Assembly (NCBI RefSeq): GCF_003853705.1
Contig: NZ_QTQI01000001.1
Location: forward strand, 310,001-374,000
Length of the DNA: 64,000 nt
Direction of reading: 5' to 3'
DNA from: Burkholderia sp. Bp8992
GTDB lineage: Bacteria; Pseudomonadota; Gammaproteobacteria; Burkholderiales; Burkholderiaceae
The position numbers and the translations under genes were made by a program. Positions 1 through 7,873 of this stretch are shown here, one piece after another. Numbering within the stretch: the stretch's first letter is position 1; every line of letters starts with the position of its first letter. The notes under the pieces were generated by a model. That model saw nothing but the letters and a program-made list of their open reading frames with translations, was not told where the DNA came from and did no database searches.

Positions 1-402
1 CTGGTCGCGGTCGTGACGCTCGCGCCGTCGCGCAATCGCCGCACCGATCTGGCGGAGGAGGCGCAGCGCCTCGCGAACCTGCTCGAATCGGCCGGCGACG
101 AGGCGCAGGTGCGATCGATGCCGATCGCATGGCAACCGGTCGGCGGCGGCTATCGCTTCGTGCAGCGCACCGACAGCGGCAGCTGGGCGCCGATGACCGA
201 CGATCTCTATCGCGCACGCCGCTGGGGCACCGAGGTAACGGGCGTGTCGGTGCGCTACACCGGCGGCGGCGAAGTGCCGTCGCGCGTGGTGCTCGGCAGC
301 GAAAGCATCGACGTGCCCGTGACGATCACGCTGTGGTCCGGCGACGTGCGGATGGCCGTCGTCGGCACGGGCATCGGCAGCTTCGTCGTGCGCCGGCCTT
401 GA
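1..402 (+). CDS. gspH: Type II secretion minor pseudopilin GspH, 5' truncated by the window edge
   Basis: The reading frame is open from base 1, beginning with the hydrophobic residues LVAVVTLA, and stops at 400-402, so the start and most of the N-terminal pilin helix lie upstream. The remaining part has the GspH layout: the end of the hydrophobic helix, then an amphipathic stretch (RTDLAEEAQRLANLLESA), then a beta-rich globular domain ending GTGIGSFVVRRP. GspH caps the type II secretion pseudopilus in the inner membrane and periplasm. The neighbouring sigma/anti-sigma genes and the separate gspK at 6.3-7.3 kb suggest that a type II secretion cluster continues to the left. The family call is fairly sure; which type II system it belongs to is not. 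Confidence 0.75.
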   Translation: MVAVVTLAPSRNRRTDLAEEAQRLANLLESAGDEAQVRSMPIAWQPVGGGYRFVQRTDSGSWAPMTDDLYRARRWGTEVTGVSVRYTGGGEVPSRVVLGSESIDVPVTITLWSGDVRMAVVGTGIGSFVVRRP

Positions 403-585
403 GCGACGCGTGGCGCCGCGCGCGAACACGATGGATGAACACGTCTGGATTGAATCGCGCCGCTGCATGCTTCACCTGACTGTCACACAGCCCGCTCACA
501 ATCTGTCGTTCGCTTGCGACGGAGCCGCTCCCGGGGGCGCGCGCTTCGGCACGCGGCGTGCAACTCCACTTCCGTCCAGGGATTC

Positions 586-1332
586 ATGACTCGTTCACGG
601 GCGCCGACCGGTGTCCTGGCGCTCGTCGCGTGGCTCGCGCTGGTCGTGCTGTGCATGCGCGGCGTGCACGCGCAGGAGACCGGTTCCATCGGCCGCCAGC
701 CGGGCCGCGCGGTGCATTTCGATCTGCCCGCGCAGCCGCTCGCGAAGACGTTGCAGGATTTCGCGCGGCTCACCGAGCTGATCGTGCTCGCGCCGGCGCC
801 GCTGCTCGACGGGCGCACGAGTGCGCCGGTCCAGGGCGATTTCACGCCGCGCGACGCGCTCGAGCGGATGCTGGCCGGAACGGGGTTGCGTGCGGAATTC
901 TCGCGTCCGGACGAAGCGATCATCGTCGCGCAGCCGGCCGCCGAGACGCCGCCCGCGACGGCCGACACGCCGGCGGATCCGGCGCTGCCGATCGACGGGA
1001 TCGGCGATTCGGGCGATCGGCGCGCGTTCGCGGGCCTGCTGCAGGCGCATCTGATCGATGCGCTGTGCGCGCAGCCGGCAGCCGTGCCGGGCAGCTATCG
1101 ACTCGTCGCGCAGGTGCGCATCGACAACAGGGGGGCGGTGGTGGCGGTCAACATGGTGGCATCGAGCGGTTCGGCCGCCCGCGACGCGGCGGTGATGCGC
1201 GCGCTGCGCGCGCTGAAGCTGGACGATGGGCCGCCGGCAGACTTGCCGCAGCCGGTCACGATCCTGCTGCGCCCGGCCGGCAACGGCGTGCATTTCCGTT
1301 GCCCGGCGCCGCAGCCGGCCGTCCGGGGCTAG
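586..1332 (+). CDS. Periplasmic signalling protein: STN domain plus TonB-like C-terminal domain (VreA-like)
   Basis: 248 residues. A signal peptide ends near residue 30 (GVHAQ). An STN (secretin/TonB N-terminus) domain spans about 43-115, with the typical FDLPAQPLAKTLQDFA start. A linker rich in Ala, Pro and Asp leads to a TonB-C-like domain at about 150-240 (VAQVRIDNRGAVVAVNMVASSG). No plug or beta-barrel follows, so this is not a normal TonB-dependent receptor. The ATG at 586 follows AGGGA, whereas the longer frame would lack a leader. Six bases separate it from the ECF sigma gene, and a FecR gene follows. From memory this is the architecture and gene order of VreA in the P. aeruginosa Vre/PUMA3 system. 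Its likely role is to pass a periplasmic or surface signal to the anti-sigma factor. The domain call is confident; the VreA equivalence is an inference. Confidence 0.8.
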   Translation: MTRSRAPTGVLALVAWLALVVLCMRGVHAQETGSIGRQPGRAVHFDLPAQPLAKTLQDFARLTELIVLAPAPLLDGRTSAPVQGDFTPRDALERMLAGTGLRAEFSRPDEAIIVAQPAAETPPATADTPADPALPIDGIGDSGDRRAFAGLLQAHLIDALCAQPAAVPGSYRLVAQVRIDNRGAVVAVNMVASSGSAARDAAVMRALRALKLDDGPPADLPQPVTILLRPAGNGVHFRCPAPQPAVRG

Positions 1333-1338
1333 GCCGCC

Positions 1339-1887
1339 ATGTCCGACAGCAACCGCTCCGGGCTCAGGCATCTGCTGGCGACGCGCTACGCGTACCTGGT
1401 CAGGCGGCTCGAACGCGTGACGGGGTCGAAGGACGGCGCCGCCGATGCGCTGCACGAAACCTGGCTGCGCCTCGAGAACGCGAACGTCTCCACGCAGGTG
1501 ACGAACGCGGACGCCTATATACTCGGGATGGCGAACAATGTCGCGATCGACCAGCATCGGCGCGAACGGCGGCATCTGCACGACGACGACGTCGAGACGC
1601 TGCTGGAAATGCCCGACGAACTCGCCGATCCCGAGCGCATCGTCGCGGCACGCCGCAAGGTCGAGACGCTGAAGGACGTGCTGCGCGGCCTGCCGCCTCG
1701 GCGCCGCGCGATCCTGCTGGCCGCCCGCGTGGACGGCCTGCTGAACCGCGAGATCGCCGAGCATTTCGGTATTTCGCTGCGGCTCGTCGAAAGCGAGTTG
1801 AGCGCGGCGATGAAGTACTGCCTGCAGCGCATGCAGGAAGACGGTGATTCGTACACGGGCACGCGAGGCGGCCCGCGCAAATTTTGA
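1339..1887 (+). CDS. ECF-family RNA polymerase sigma factor (FecI/VreI type)
   Basis: 182 residues, the usual ECF length. The sigma-2 region lies at about 10-80 (YAYLVRRLERVTGSKDGAAD, then HETWLRLE and YILGMANNVAIDQHRR). A sigma-4 helix-turn-helix lies at about 112-165 (LRGLPPRRRAILLAARVDGL, then NREIAEHFGISLRLVES). It is placed six bases after the STN/TonB-like gene and overlaps the upstream end of the FecR frame, the classic receptor-sigma-anti-sigma arrangement. It should redirect RNA polymerase to a small regulon when released by the anti-sigma factor; the transport cluster from 8.4 kb onward is the obvious candidate target but no promoter consensus could be proved. The family call is secure; the regulon is an inference. 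Confidence 0.9.
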   Translation: MSDSNRSGLRHLLATRYAYLVRRLERVTGSKDGAADALHETWLRLENANVSTQVTNADAYILGMANNVAIDQHRRERRHLHDDDVETLLEMPDELADPERIVAARRKVETLKDVLRGLPPRRRAILLAARVDGLLNREIAEHFGISLRLVESELSAAMKYCLQRMQEDGDSYTGTRGGPRKF

Positions 1888-1898
1888 GCATCCGGACG

Positions 1899-2894
1899 AT
1901 GACGAAAGCCCAGGCCCAACCTGCCCACGACGAACTCGACGAAGCGAGTGCGTGGCTGCTGCGTCTGCGCTCGGGAGAAGCGGGCCAGGCCGAAGCCGAT
2001 GCGTTCGAGCGCTGGTGTGCCGATCGTCCGCAAGCCGCCGATCTGCTGCGCGATACGTGGAGCTCGCTGCGCACGGCGGCGACCGAACTCGCGCACGAGG
2101 AGCGCACGGCTGCTGCCTGGGCAGACGTTGCAAAGCGCGAACGCACGATGCGCACCGGACGCCGCGCGTTCATCGGCTTCGCGGTCGCGGCCGGCACATC
2201 ATGGCTCGCGGTGCGGCCGCCGATGCAGCTGTGGCCGTCGCTCGGCGACATCGCGGCCGATTACCACACGGGTACCGGCGAGCAGCGCAGCGTCGCGCTG
2301 TCGTCGCGCGTGACGGTCGAGCTGAATACGCAGACGCGCCTCGACGTGCTGCCCGCGAGCGATGCCGCGCATGGCGTCGAAGTCGTCGCGGGCGAGGCCG
2401 AGATCGACGCGGCCGCACCGCCGGCCGGCCGTGCGACGCCGATCCAGCCCGTCACCGTGGTGGCGGGCGGCGGCCGCATGCAGGCGACGGTCGCGCGCTT
2501 CAACGTGCGGCGCACGGGTACGCAGGTCTGCGTGACCTGCCTGTCCGGCACGGTCGCGCTCGAGCATCCGCGCGGCGCACGCACGCTGAACGCCGACGAT
2601 CAGGTCGTCTACGACGATCGCGGCGTGCAGCCGGTGTCGCGGATCGATCCGGGCGCCGTCAGCGCATGGCGGCGCGGGATGCTGGTGTTCAACGGCGTGC
2701 CGCTGTCGGACGTCGTCGACGAGATCAACCGCTACCGGCGCGGCAAGGTCATCTTGCGCAGCGCGTCGCTCGGCGCGAACCGGATGCAGGCGCAGTTCCC
2801 GATCACGCGGCTCGACGACGTGATCGACATGGTCGGCCGCCTGTATGGCGCGCACATCACGCGCCTGCCCGGCAACATCGTGCTGCTGAGCTGA
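1899..2894 (+). CDS. FecR-family anti-sigma factor (VreR-like)
   Basis: 331 residues from the ATG at 1899; a TTG at 1884 would overlap the sigma stop. The N-terminal cytoplasmic anti-sigma domain (DUF4880) spans about 15-60 (EASAWLLRLRSGEAGQAEAD). A single membrane segment lies near 95-115 (RRAFIGFAVAAGTSWLAV), the periplasmic FecR domain covers about 130-245, and a short STN-like C-terminal domain follows at about 255-330 (GMLVFNGVPLSDVVDEINRY). It should hold the ECF sigma factor at the membrane and release or activate it when the periplasmic STN protein reports a signal. The C-terminal STN-like part is common in this family and is where the receptor signalling domain docks. Confidence 0.88.
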   Translation: MTKAQAQPAHDELDEASAWLLRLRSGEAGQAEADAFERWCADRPQAADLLRDTWSSLRTAATELAHEERTAAAWADVAKRERTMRTGRRAFIGFAVAAGTSWLAVRPPMQLWPSLGDIAADYHTGTGEQRSVALSSRVTVELNTQTRLDVLPASDAAHGVEVVAGEAEIDAAAPPAGRATPIQPVTVVAGGGRMQATVARFNVRRTGTQVCVTCLSGTVALEHPRGARTLNADDQVVYDDRGVQPVSRIDPGAVSAWRRGMLVFNGVPLSDVVDEINRYRRGKVILRSASLGANRMQAQFPITRLDDVIDMVGRLYGAHITRLPGNIVLLS

Positions 2895-3027
2895 CGCAGC
2901 TTCCCGCGTCTTCCGCTTCCTTCCCTTTCTTCCTGTCTCCGCCAGGCGGCGCGTTCGCCTGCTTCGGGGCTGCCTGCGCTGCGGGTTACGGCCCTTCGAT
3001 ACGACTTTATCCATGAGGGCCGGCAAA

Positions 3028-3057
3028 CGCCGGGCTGTCGTTCGCGACGGCCCGGCG
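3028..3057. other. 13-bp hairpin with a TTCG tetraloop between fecR-like genes
   Basis: The arms at 3028-3040 and 3045-3057 pair with one G-U wobble around a TTCG loop, an extra-stable tetraloop. It lies 134 bases after the FecR stop and about 100 bases before the orphan DUF4880 gene. No T tract follows, so it is not a standard intrinsic terminator. It could stabilise the 3' end of the sigma/anti-sigma mRNA or attenuate read-through. Confidence 0.5.
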
Positions 3058-3160
3058 GGGCGTCGTCGGACCCGAGGCGTGGGTGGCAAGCGCCCCGGCC
3101 GCGCAGCGATGCGCGGGGTGGGGAAGGTGTGTCGAATGAGCTTCGGGCGGTGGCGTGATC

Positions 3161-3421
3161 ATGAACGAATCGCAACGGGAATCGGATTCCGGCGACGCGG
3201 ACACGCGCGCCGATGCGATCCGCGAGGGCGCGGTGCGCTGGCTGCTGTGGCTGCGCGCCGGCGACACGACGGAGCAGGAACGCGACGCTTTCGGGCGCTG
3301 GCGCGCGCAGAGCGACGAGCATGCGCGCACGGTCCGCGAACTGATCTGGATGTGGGCCGTGCTGGAGACGGTCGGCCGCCAGGAGCCCGGCGAGCCGGGC
3401 GGGTCGACGCGCACGCATTGA
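3161..3421 (+). CDS. Orphan FecR N-terminal (DUF4880) domain protein
   Basis: 86 residues from the ATG at 3161; a GTG at 3155 would add two. Residues about 20-75 (GAVRWLLWLRAGDTTEQERD, then AFGRWRAQSDEHARTVRELI) align well with the cytoplasmic anti-sigma domain of the full FecR gene just upstream. There is no membrane segment and no periplasmic FecR domain, and the frame ends with an ordinary stop. It may be a remnant of a second anti-sigma gene, or a free cytosolic sigma-binding domain that competes with the membrane-bound one. The Shine-Dalgarno is weak, which leaves room for a pseudogene interpretation. Confidence 0.6.
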   Translation: MNESQRESDSGDADTRADAIREGAVRWLLWLRAGDTTEQERDAFGRWRAQSDEHARTVRELIWMWAVLETVGRQEPGEPGGSTRTH

Positions 3422-3532
3422 CCGGGTGCAGGGGCATCGCAAGAAAGTCTGCGGGTTAGCCGGGCCCGCTTCGACCTTGTATACGAGAGAGCGAGGGGGC
3501 CGTGCAGAGGGGCCGAGAGGCGGAGACCGGGA

Positions 3533-3556
3533 CCGGAAGCCTGAACGGGCTTCCGG
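3533..3556. terminator. Hairpin between converging genes
   Basis: Perfect 9-bp arms (CCGGAAGCC and GGCTTCCGG) enclose a six-base loop. It lies just past the stop of the leftward gene ending at 3565. There is no clear T run on either strand, so termination is plausible but weakly supported. Confidence 0.4.
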
Positions 3557-3564
3557 ATCGCCGT

Positions 3565-4377
3565 TCACGCGCGGTGGCCGCCGTGTGCGCCGCTCCAGGC
3601 GGCGTCGAGCGGATCGCGGGTGTCGCGCAGCGGCTCGCGCAGAAACGGAAAGCGTTCGACGAACGGTGCGGATTCTTGCAGGGACACGATATGGCCGACC
3701 ATCCATTGCAGCAGTTCGCCGCCGTGCCGGACCTGTTCCGGGCGCCAGTCCGGCATCGTCGAGAAGAGCGCGGAGAAGCCGCTCCAGCGCGACGGCCGGT
3801 CGTTGTCGCCGGGCCGGAGATAGGTGTTCATCGCGACGTCGTGCGCATCGGTCAGCGTGCCGACGAACAGCCCGTGCGGCGTCGGCACGCCGATCTGCTG
3901 CCAGCCTTCCGCGAGCGCGAGCGAACGCATCACGCGCGCCGCGACGAACGCGATGCGTGTCTCATGCTCGATTTCCGCCAGCGACATCACGCCGTTGCGC
4001 TGCATGCAGCGCGCGACCGCGTGCGGCCGAATCACGTTCGATGCGAAGCTGCGCAGCACGAGGTCGGGCACCGTCAGCTGAAGCTGGAATTCGCGCAGCC
4101 CGTGCTCGGCGCTCATCGTCGAGAAATTGACGAACAATCCTTCGGCATGACCGAGCACGCCGACGTACGGTTCGAGCCCGAGGCGCGCGAGCTTCGGCGC
4201 GATCTGGCGCTCGAGCAGCCGCATCAGGTTGCGGCGGTTGCGCACGCCCGTGAAATCGTCGATGCCGCGCGTGACGACGTCGCTGATCTCCCAGCGGCGC
4301 TCGTCGGCGACGAGCCGCGGGGAGCCGCTCAGGTCGAACCGGGCGCGGCCGTGCGCCACGCGGGGATCTACGTACAT
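3565..4377 (-). CDS. Conserved hypothetical cytoplasmic protein
   Basis: 270 residues from the ATG at 4377, chosen because GAGG sits seven bases upstream; the frame is open to 4491. I do not recognise the family. The sequence reads as a real globular protein: mixed composition and motifs such as RRWEISDVVTRGIDDFTGVR, QLQLTVPDLVLRSFASNVIR and WMVGHIVSLQESAPFVERFP. No signal peptide, membrane helix or coiled coil is visible. It faces away from the transposase-Phd gene, sharing a 182-bp divergent region with it. A role in the surrounding signalling and secretion locus is possible only by position. Confidence 0.65.
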   Translation of the reverse strand: MYVDPRVAHGRARFDLSGSPRLVADERRWEISDVVTRGIDDFTGVRNRRNLMRLLERQIAPKLARLGLEPYVGVLGHAEGLFVNFSTMSAEHGLREFQLQLTVPDLVLRSFASNVIRPHAVARCMQRNGVMSLAEIEHETRIAFVAARVMRSLALAEGWQQIGVPTPHGLFVGTLTDAHDVAMNTYLRPGDNDRPSRWSGFSALFSTMPDWRPEQVRHGGELLQWMVGHIVSLQESAPFVERFPFLREPLRDTRDPLDAAWSGAHGGHRA

Positions 4378-4559
4378 GCCGGTGCCTCGTGCATCGATTG
4401 CGGGCGGACCGTCGCGACGGCGCGGCGTCGCGCGGATCGGGTCGCCCACGATGCTGCGGTGTCGCCGGCGCGCCGTCAAGAGCGAACGCATCGCGACGCA
4501 CGCATGCGCATGCCGTCGCGGCGGCCCGCGCGATCAACCAGACAGTGTGGGGTATCCCG

Positions 4560-6191
4560 ATGATGCGCACGATCGTGGAACGCTTTGTCGAGCAGAGCCC
4601 GATGACGATCATGACGCGGCTCGTGCTGCAATGCGCGCTGCACGACGACTGGGTCGGCGCCGCGGCGGATGCCGGCGACGAGCCCGACGGCGAGTCGATC
4701 CGCGAGGCGCTGTTTGCCGTCGCCGTCGACGCGATCGCCGCGATTGCCGCGCGGCAGCGGACGCCCGATGCCGCCGCGGCCGTCGCGCCGGGGTTGGGTG
4801 CGACCGTGACGGCGCTGCACGATTGCATGAGCCGGTGGCGCTCGGGCTGGGGGCGCGCGCTGGCCAGGGACAGCGTCGACCTGCTGCTGCCGGTTGCGTC
4901 GGGGTGCAGCGTCGACGGCGCGCGCGCAGTCGACGGGATGCGGCTGCGCGTGCTGGACGGGTTCGGCGAGGCCTGCGCACCGCGGGCCGACGGTTGCGGC
5001 TGCGGGCGTGCGTGCGACGACCCCGCGCGCGATGCGGCGGCGGGCGGTGTGCGCGTCCTGCCGGTCTACGATCCGGATCTCGGGATGATCGTCGACCTGC
5101 TGCCTTGCGAACGCGGCCGGTCGCACGAGCGTGCCTTCGTCGGCGCGCTGCTCGAGACGGTCCGGCCCGGCGAGCTGTGGATCGTCGACGGGCGGTTCGA
5201 TACGGACGCGATCCTGTCCGGCTGGCCGCGCCGCGGCGGCGCATTCGTGCTGCGCGAATACGGCCGCTCGGCCGCATGCCGGCCGCTTGGCGACTGGCAG
5301 GAAGCCGGCGTGTTCGGCGGCGGCTGCGTTCGCGAACAGTCCGTCGGGATGGCCGGCGAAGGCGGCGTGTCGGGCGCGTTTCGGCGGATCGAATGGCACG
5401 GTGACGAGACGCCCGGCGACATCGTCACGCTGCTGACCGACCTGCCGGCCGAGCGGTTCGATGCGCCGCAGGTCGTGGCGCTGTCGCGCCGGCGCTGGCG
5501 CGACGCGTTGCCGCTGTCGCTCGAGCCCGTCACGGGCGGCGCGCCGTTCGGCGCCGTGCCCGCGCGCGCGGCGCTGCTGGCGTGCGGGATCGCCGCCTTC
5601 GCATACAACGCGTTCAGCGTGATGGCGCGCGTGGTCGGCGGTGCGCTCGATCTCGACGCGCGGGACGTCGACCGCCTGCCGTCGCTGATCGCCGACGGCG
5701 TGACGGCCACCTATGCGGGCATGATGATCGCGCTGCCGCCGGAGTGGTGGGCGCGCTACGACCAGTTGCCGGCGGCGACGCTGGGGCAGATCGTGCACAT
5801 GCTCGCCGTGCATGTCGACCCGCGCAGCGAGCGGCGCCGGCGCCGCGACAACCGGCTGTCCGCGAAGTCGCAGGCGTTACTGCGCGCGGCAACGCTCGAG
5901 CGCCTGATGCACGACGACGGCGACGATCCGGCCGCGAACGTGTTCAGCCTGCGCACGATCGCGATGGCCACGCGCGACTTCAGCAGTAATCCGTCGAAGG
6001 CGCTGCGGCACGCAGGCGAGGCGCTCGTGATGGTCACCAAGTACAACCGGCCGATCGCATTGCTCGTGTCGATCGACGACTGGAACCGGCTGCTCGGCGA
6101 AGTGCGCGAGACGAGCTTCACGCGGCTGACGTTCGATGCGGCGGCGCAGGGCCCGCGACCGGTGACGTTGAGTGAATCGTCGCTGAATTAG
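4560..6191 (+). CDS. IS4-type transposase-derived protein fused to a C-terminal Phd/YefM antitoxin domain (PhdA-like)
   Basis: 543 residues. The N-terminus (RFVEQSPMTIMTRLVLQCAL) is like that of IS4-group transposases. A DDE-like core follows: first Asp region AVDGMRLRVLDG (D125/D133) and second Asp in LWIVDGRFDTDAI (D210). The third site, where the family has RW-x-I-E, reads RW-R-D-A (313-316), so the catalytic Glu is replaced. Residues about 468-515 (MATRDFSSNPSKALRHAGEA, then LVSIDDWNRLL) are a Phd/YefM antitoxin fold. No terminal inverted repeats or target duplication were found at either edge and no toxin gene adjoins. It looks like a domesticated, catalytically inactive transposase acting as a DNA-binding regulator. 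From memory, P. aeruginosa PhdA (PA0691) sits at the equivalent place between the TPS genes. The fusion is clear; its function is an inference. Confidence 0.75.
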   Translation: MMRTIVERFVEQSPMTIMTRLVLQCALHDDWVGAAADAGDEPDGESIREALFAVAVDAIAAIAARQRTPDAAAAVAPGLGATVTALHDCMSRWRSGWGRALARDSVDLLLPVASGCSVDGARAVDGMRLRVLDGFGEACAPRADGCGCGRACDDPARDAAAGGVRVLPVYDPDLGMIVDLLPCERGRSHERAFVGALLETVRPGELWIVDGRFDTDAILSGWPRRGGAFVLREYGRSAACRPLGDWQEAGVFGGGCVREQSVGMAGEGGVSGAFRRIEWHGDETPGDIVTLLTDLPAERFDAPQVVALSRRRWRDALPLSLEPVTGGAPFGAVPARAALLACGIAAFAYNAFSVMARVVGGALDLDARDVDRLPSLIADGVTATYAGMMIALPPEWWARYDQLPAATLGQIVHMLAVHVDPRSERRRRRDNRLSAKSQALLRAATLERLMHDDGDDPAANVFSLRTIAMATRDFSSNPSKALRHAGEALVMVTKYNRPIALLVSIDDWNRLLGEVRETSFTRLTFDAAAQGPRPVTLSESSLN

Positions 6192-6223
6192 CGGGCACCG
6201 ATCGCACGTTGGCGACCCGGCCC

Positions 6224-6237
6224 GCAGTTCGAACTGC
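6224..6237. repeat. Perfect 14-bp palindrome GCAGTTCGAACTGC
   Basis: The palindrome has no loop and lies in the 69-bp gap between the convergent transposase-Phd gene and gspK. With no loop it is more like a protein-binding dyad than an RNA hairpin. No function can be assigned. Confidence 0.4.
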
Positions 6238-6260
6238 TTCGGCACAGCCCGCATCCGGCT

Positions 6261-7256
6261 TCAACTCGTCAGCCGCCGCACCCAGATGACCGACGTCCAC
6301 GCGAAATTGCCGCTGCCGTAGCGCGCGATCAGCGTGTCGATGCGTGCGTTGATCCGCGCCGAATGCACGCGGCAGTGCACGATGAAATAGCCGCTGTTCA
6401 CGCCGACGGCCGAGCCGTCCGGCAGCGTCGGGTTGCCGCCTTGCGCGGGCAGCAGGTATTCGGCGATGTCGCCGGTGCTGACGAAATACGCAGTCGCGCG
6501 CCGGTCGACGAGCCGCTTGGCCTGGCTCGCCGACAGCGTCGGGATCGCGGCGACGAGCACGGGTTCGGTCGCGGTGTTCGCGTTGACGACGGTCAGGTCG
6601 GGCAGGATCGTGACGAACGGCGCAAGCGTGTCGATCGCATGCGCGTCGTAGCCGGGAATGCGGGCGAGATCGTCGACGGACACGAGCTGCAGCGGCCAGC
6701 CGCCCGGGCCGTTCGCGTCGCGCAGCGAGCGCAGCATGTAGTCGGCCGTCGGTTGCGCGAGCGCCGGATCGAGCGACAGCTGGACGAGCAGGCGCCGGTA
6801 CGCCAGTACGCCTTCACCATTGGACTGCCACGGCTTGCCGGGCGCGACGCGCGACACGAGATTCGTCAGGTTGAAGCGCGCCTGCGCGTCCTCGACGCTG
6901 CCCGAGATCCACGCGCGCGACAACTCCGCATTGACCGCCAGTGCGTCGGACGGCAGCAGGTCCGAGAGCGGCACGTCGGCGACCGGCGCCGACCACGGCT
7001 GGCCGACGAACGTGACGTTCGACGTCGCGCTTTGCGCGCGCAGCGTCGCGCGTGCCCACTCGACCGCGGCGCGTTCGATCCACATCGTCTGCGTCGCGAG
7101 CCGCTGGTTCTCGACGTCGCGTGTCGCGACCTGCTGGCGCCACAGTACGCTGGCCGCGAGCGTGGCCGCCAGCGCGACGACGAGCAGCACCGTCACGATC
7201 GCGATGCCGCGTTCGCGCCGTGCGTGCGCCGTCCGTCCTGTCCCGTATCGATGCAT
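6261..7256 (-). CDS. gspK: Type II secretion minor pseudopilin GspK
   Basis: 331 residues. The leader MHRYGTGRTAHARRERG ends in the prepilin peptidase site, followed by the pilin helix IAIVTVLLVVALAATLAASV. The large globular region carries GspK features: IERAAVEWARATLRAQ, a long alpha domain with LVQLSLDPALAQPTADYMLR, DDLARIPGYDAHAIDTLAPF, and the conserved INANTA-like motif VVNANTATEPVLVAAIPTLS. Length matches the family (about 310-340). GspK crowns the pseudopilus tip with GspI and GspJ. Unusually, it is not next to other gsp genes: a membrane protein precedes it and the partial gspH lies 5.9 kb away on the other strand. Confidence 0.88.
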   Translation of the reverse strand: MHRYGTGRTAHARRERGIAIVTVLLVVALAATLAASVLWRQQVATRDVENQRLATQTMWIERAAVEWARATLRAQSATSNVTFVGQPWSAPVADVPLSDLLPSDALAVNAELSRAWISGSVEDAQARFNLTNLVSRVAPGKPWQSNGEGVLAYRRLLVQLSLDPALAQPTADYMLRSLRDANGPGGWPLQLVSVDDLARIPGYDAHAIDTLAPFVTILPDLTVVNANTATEPVLVAAIPTLSASQAKRLVDRRATAYFVSTGDIAEYLLPAQGGNPTLPDGSAVGVNSGYFIVHCRVHSARINARIDTLIARYGSGNFAWTSVIWVRRLTS

Positions 7257-7288
7257 CCGCGTGCCCCCGCAGTATCGGCGCGGCGCGC

Positions 7289-7873
7289 TCACACCTCGAA
7301 CGCCAGCCACGCATGCGCGATGCTCGCATGCGCAGATGACGTGACGCCGAACAGCGCGGCGAGCCCCGCGACCCAGCACGCGAGCGTCGCGGGCCGCATG
7401 CCGTCGGCCGCCAGCGGGCCGACGAGGCCGCCGATCGCGTGCGAGCGCCACAGCAGCAGCACGAACAGCGTGCAGCCGACGGTCATCGCGATCGCGAACA
7501 TGTGCGCCGCGATCGCGGGGCGCCGCGTGAACGGCGCGCGGTGATGCCGCTGGTTGGTCGCGACGATCGCGACCCCGTTCGCGACGGGCACGATCGCCAT
7601 CGCGAGCGCCCAGAACAGCGGCTGGTCGCTCGACGGATTGATCAGCAGCAGCGTGCCGATCATCCAGATCGGCGGCGCGAGCAGCGTGAGCACGGACCAC
7701 GACAGCAGCTGCCACGCGAGCCACGGCGTGCGCCAGCGCAGCGGCGGATCCGACGCGGCATGAGCGGCGCGCGGCCGCAGCCGGCCCGGCATTCCGGCGG
7801 CGCCGGCCAGCCGTCCGGCGAGCCACCGTACGAGCATCGTGGCGAATGACATGGCGTGTCCTGTCGTTGACAT
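7289..7873 (-). CDS. Multi-pass membrane protein of unknown family, upstream of gspK
   Basis: 194 residues from the ATG at 7873; an ATG at 7852 has a better Shine-Dalgarno (AGGA). Hydrophobic segments occur near 50-80 (LAWQLLSWSVLTLLAPPIWM), 88-110 (LFWALAMAIVPVANGVAIV), 125-145 (MFAIAMTVGCTLFVLLLW) and 165-185, so about four transmembrane helices. It is followed after 32 bases by gspK on the same strand, suggesting a two-gene operon. I do not recognise the family; a link to the type II apparatus rests on position only. Confidence 0.65.
   Translation of the reverse strand: MSTTGHAMSFATMLVRWLAGRLAGAAGMPGRLRPRAAHAASDPPLRWRTPWLAWQLLSWSVLTLLAPPIWMIGTLLLINPSSDQPLFWALAMAIVPVANGVAIVATNQRHHRAPFTRRPAIAAHMFAIAMTVGCTLFVLLLWRSHAIGGLVGPLAADGMRPATLACWVAGLAALFGVTSSAHASIAHAWLAFEV

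Noticed and set aside
4560-6191. Intact insertion sequence
   Set aside because: No terminal inverted repeats, no target duplication, altered active site and a C-terminal antitoxin domain argue for a domesticated gene.
4560-7873. Toxin-antitoxin pair built on the Phd domain
   Set aside because: No Doc, RelE or other toxin-like frame lies next to the gene; the neighbours are gspK and a membrane protein.
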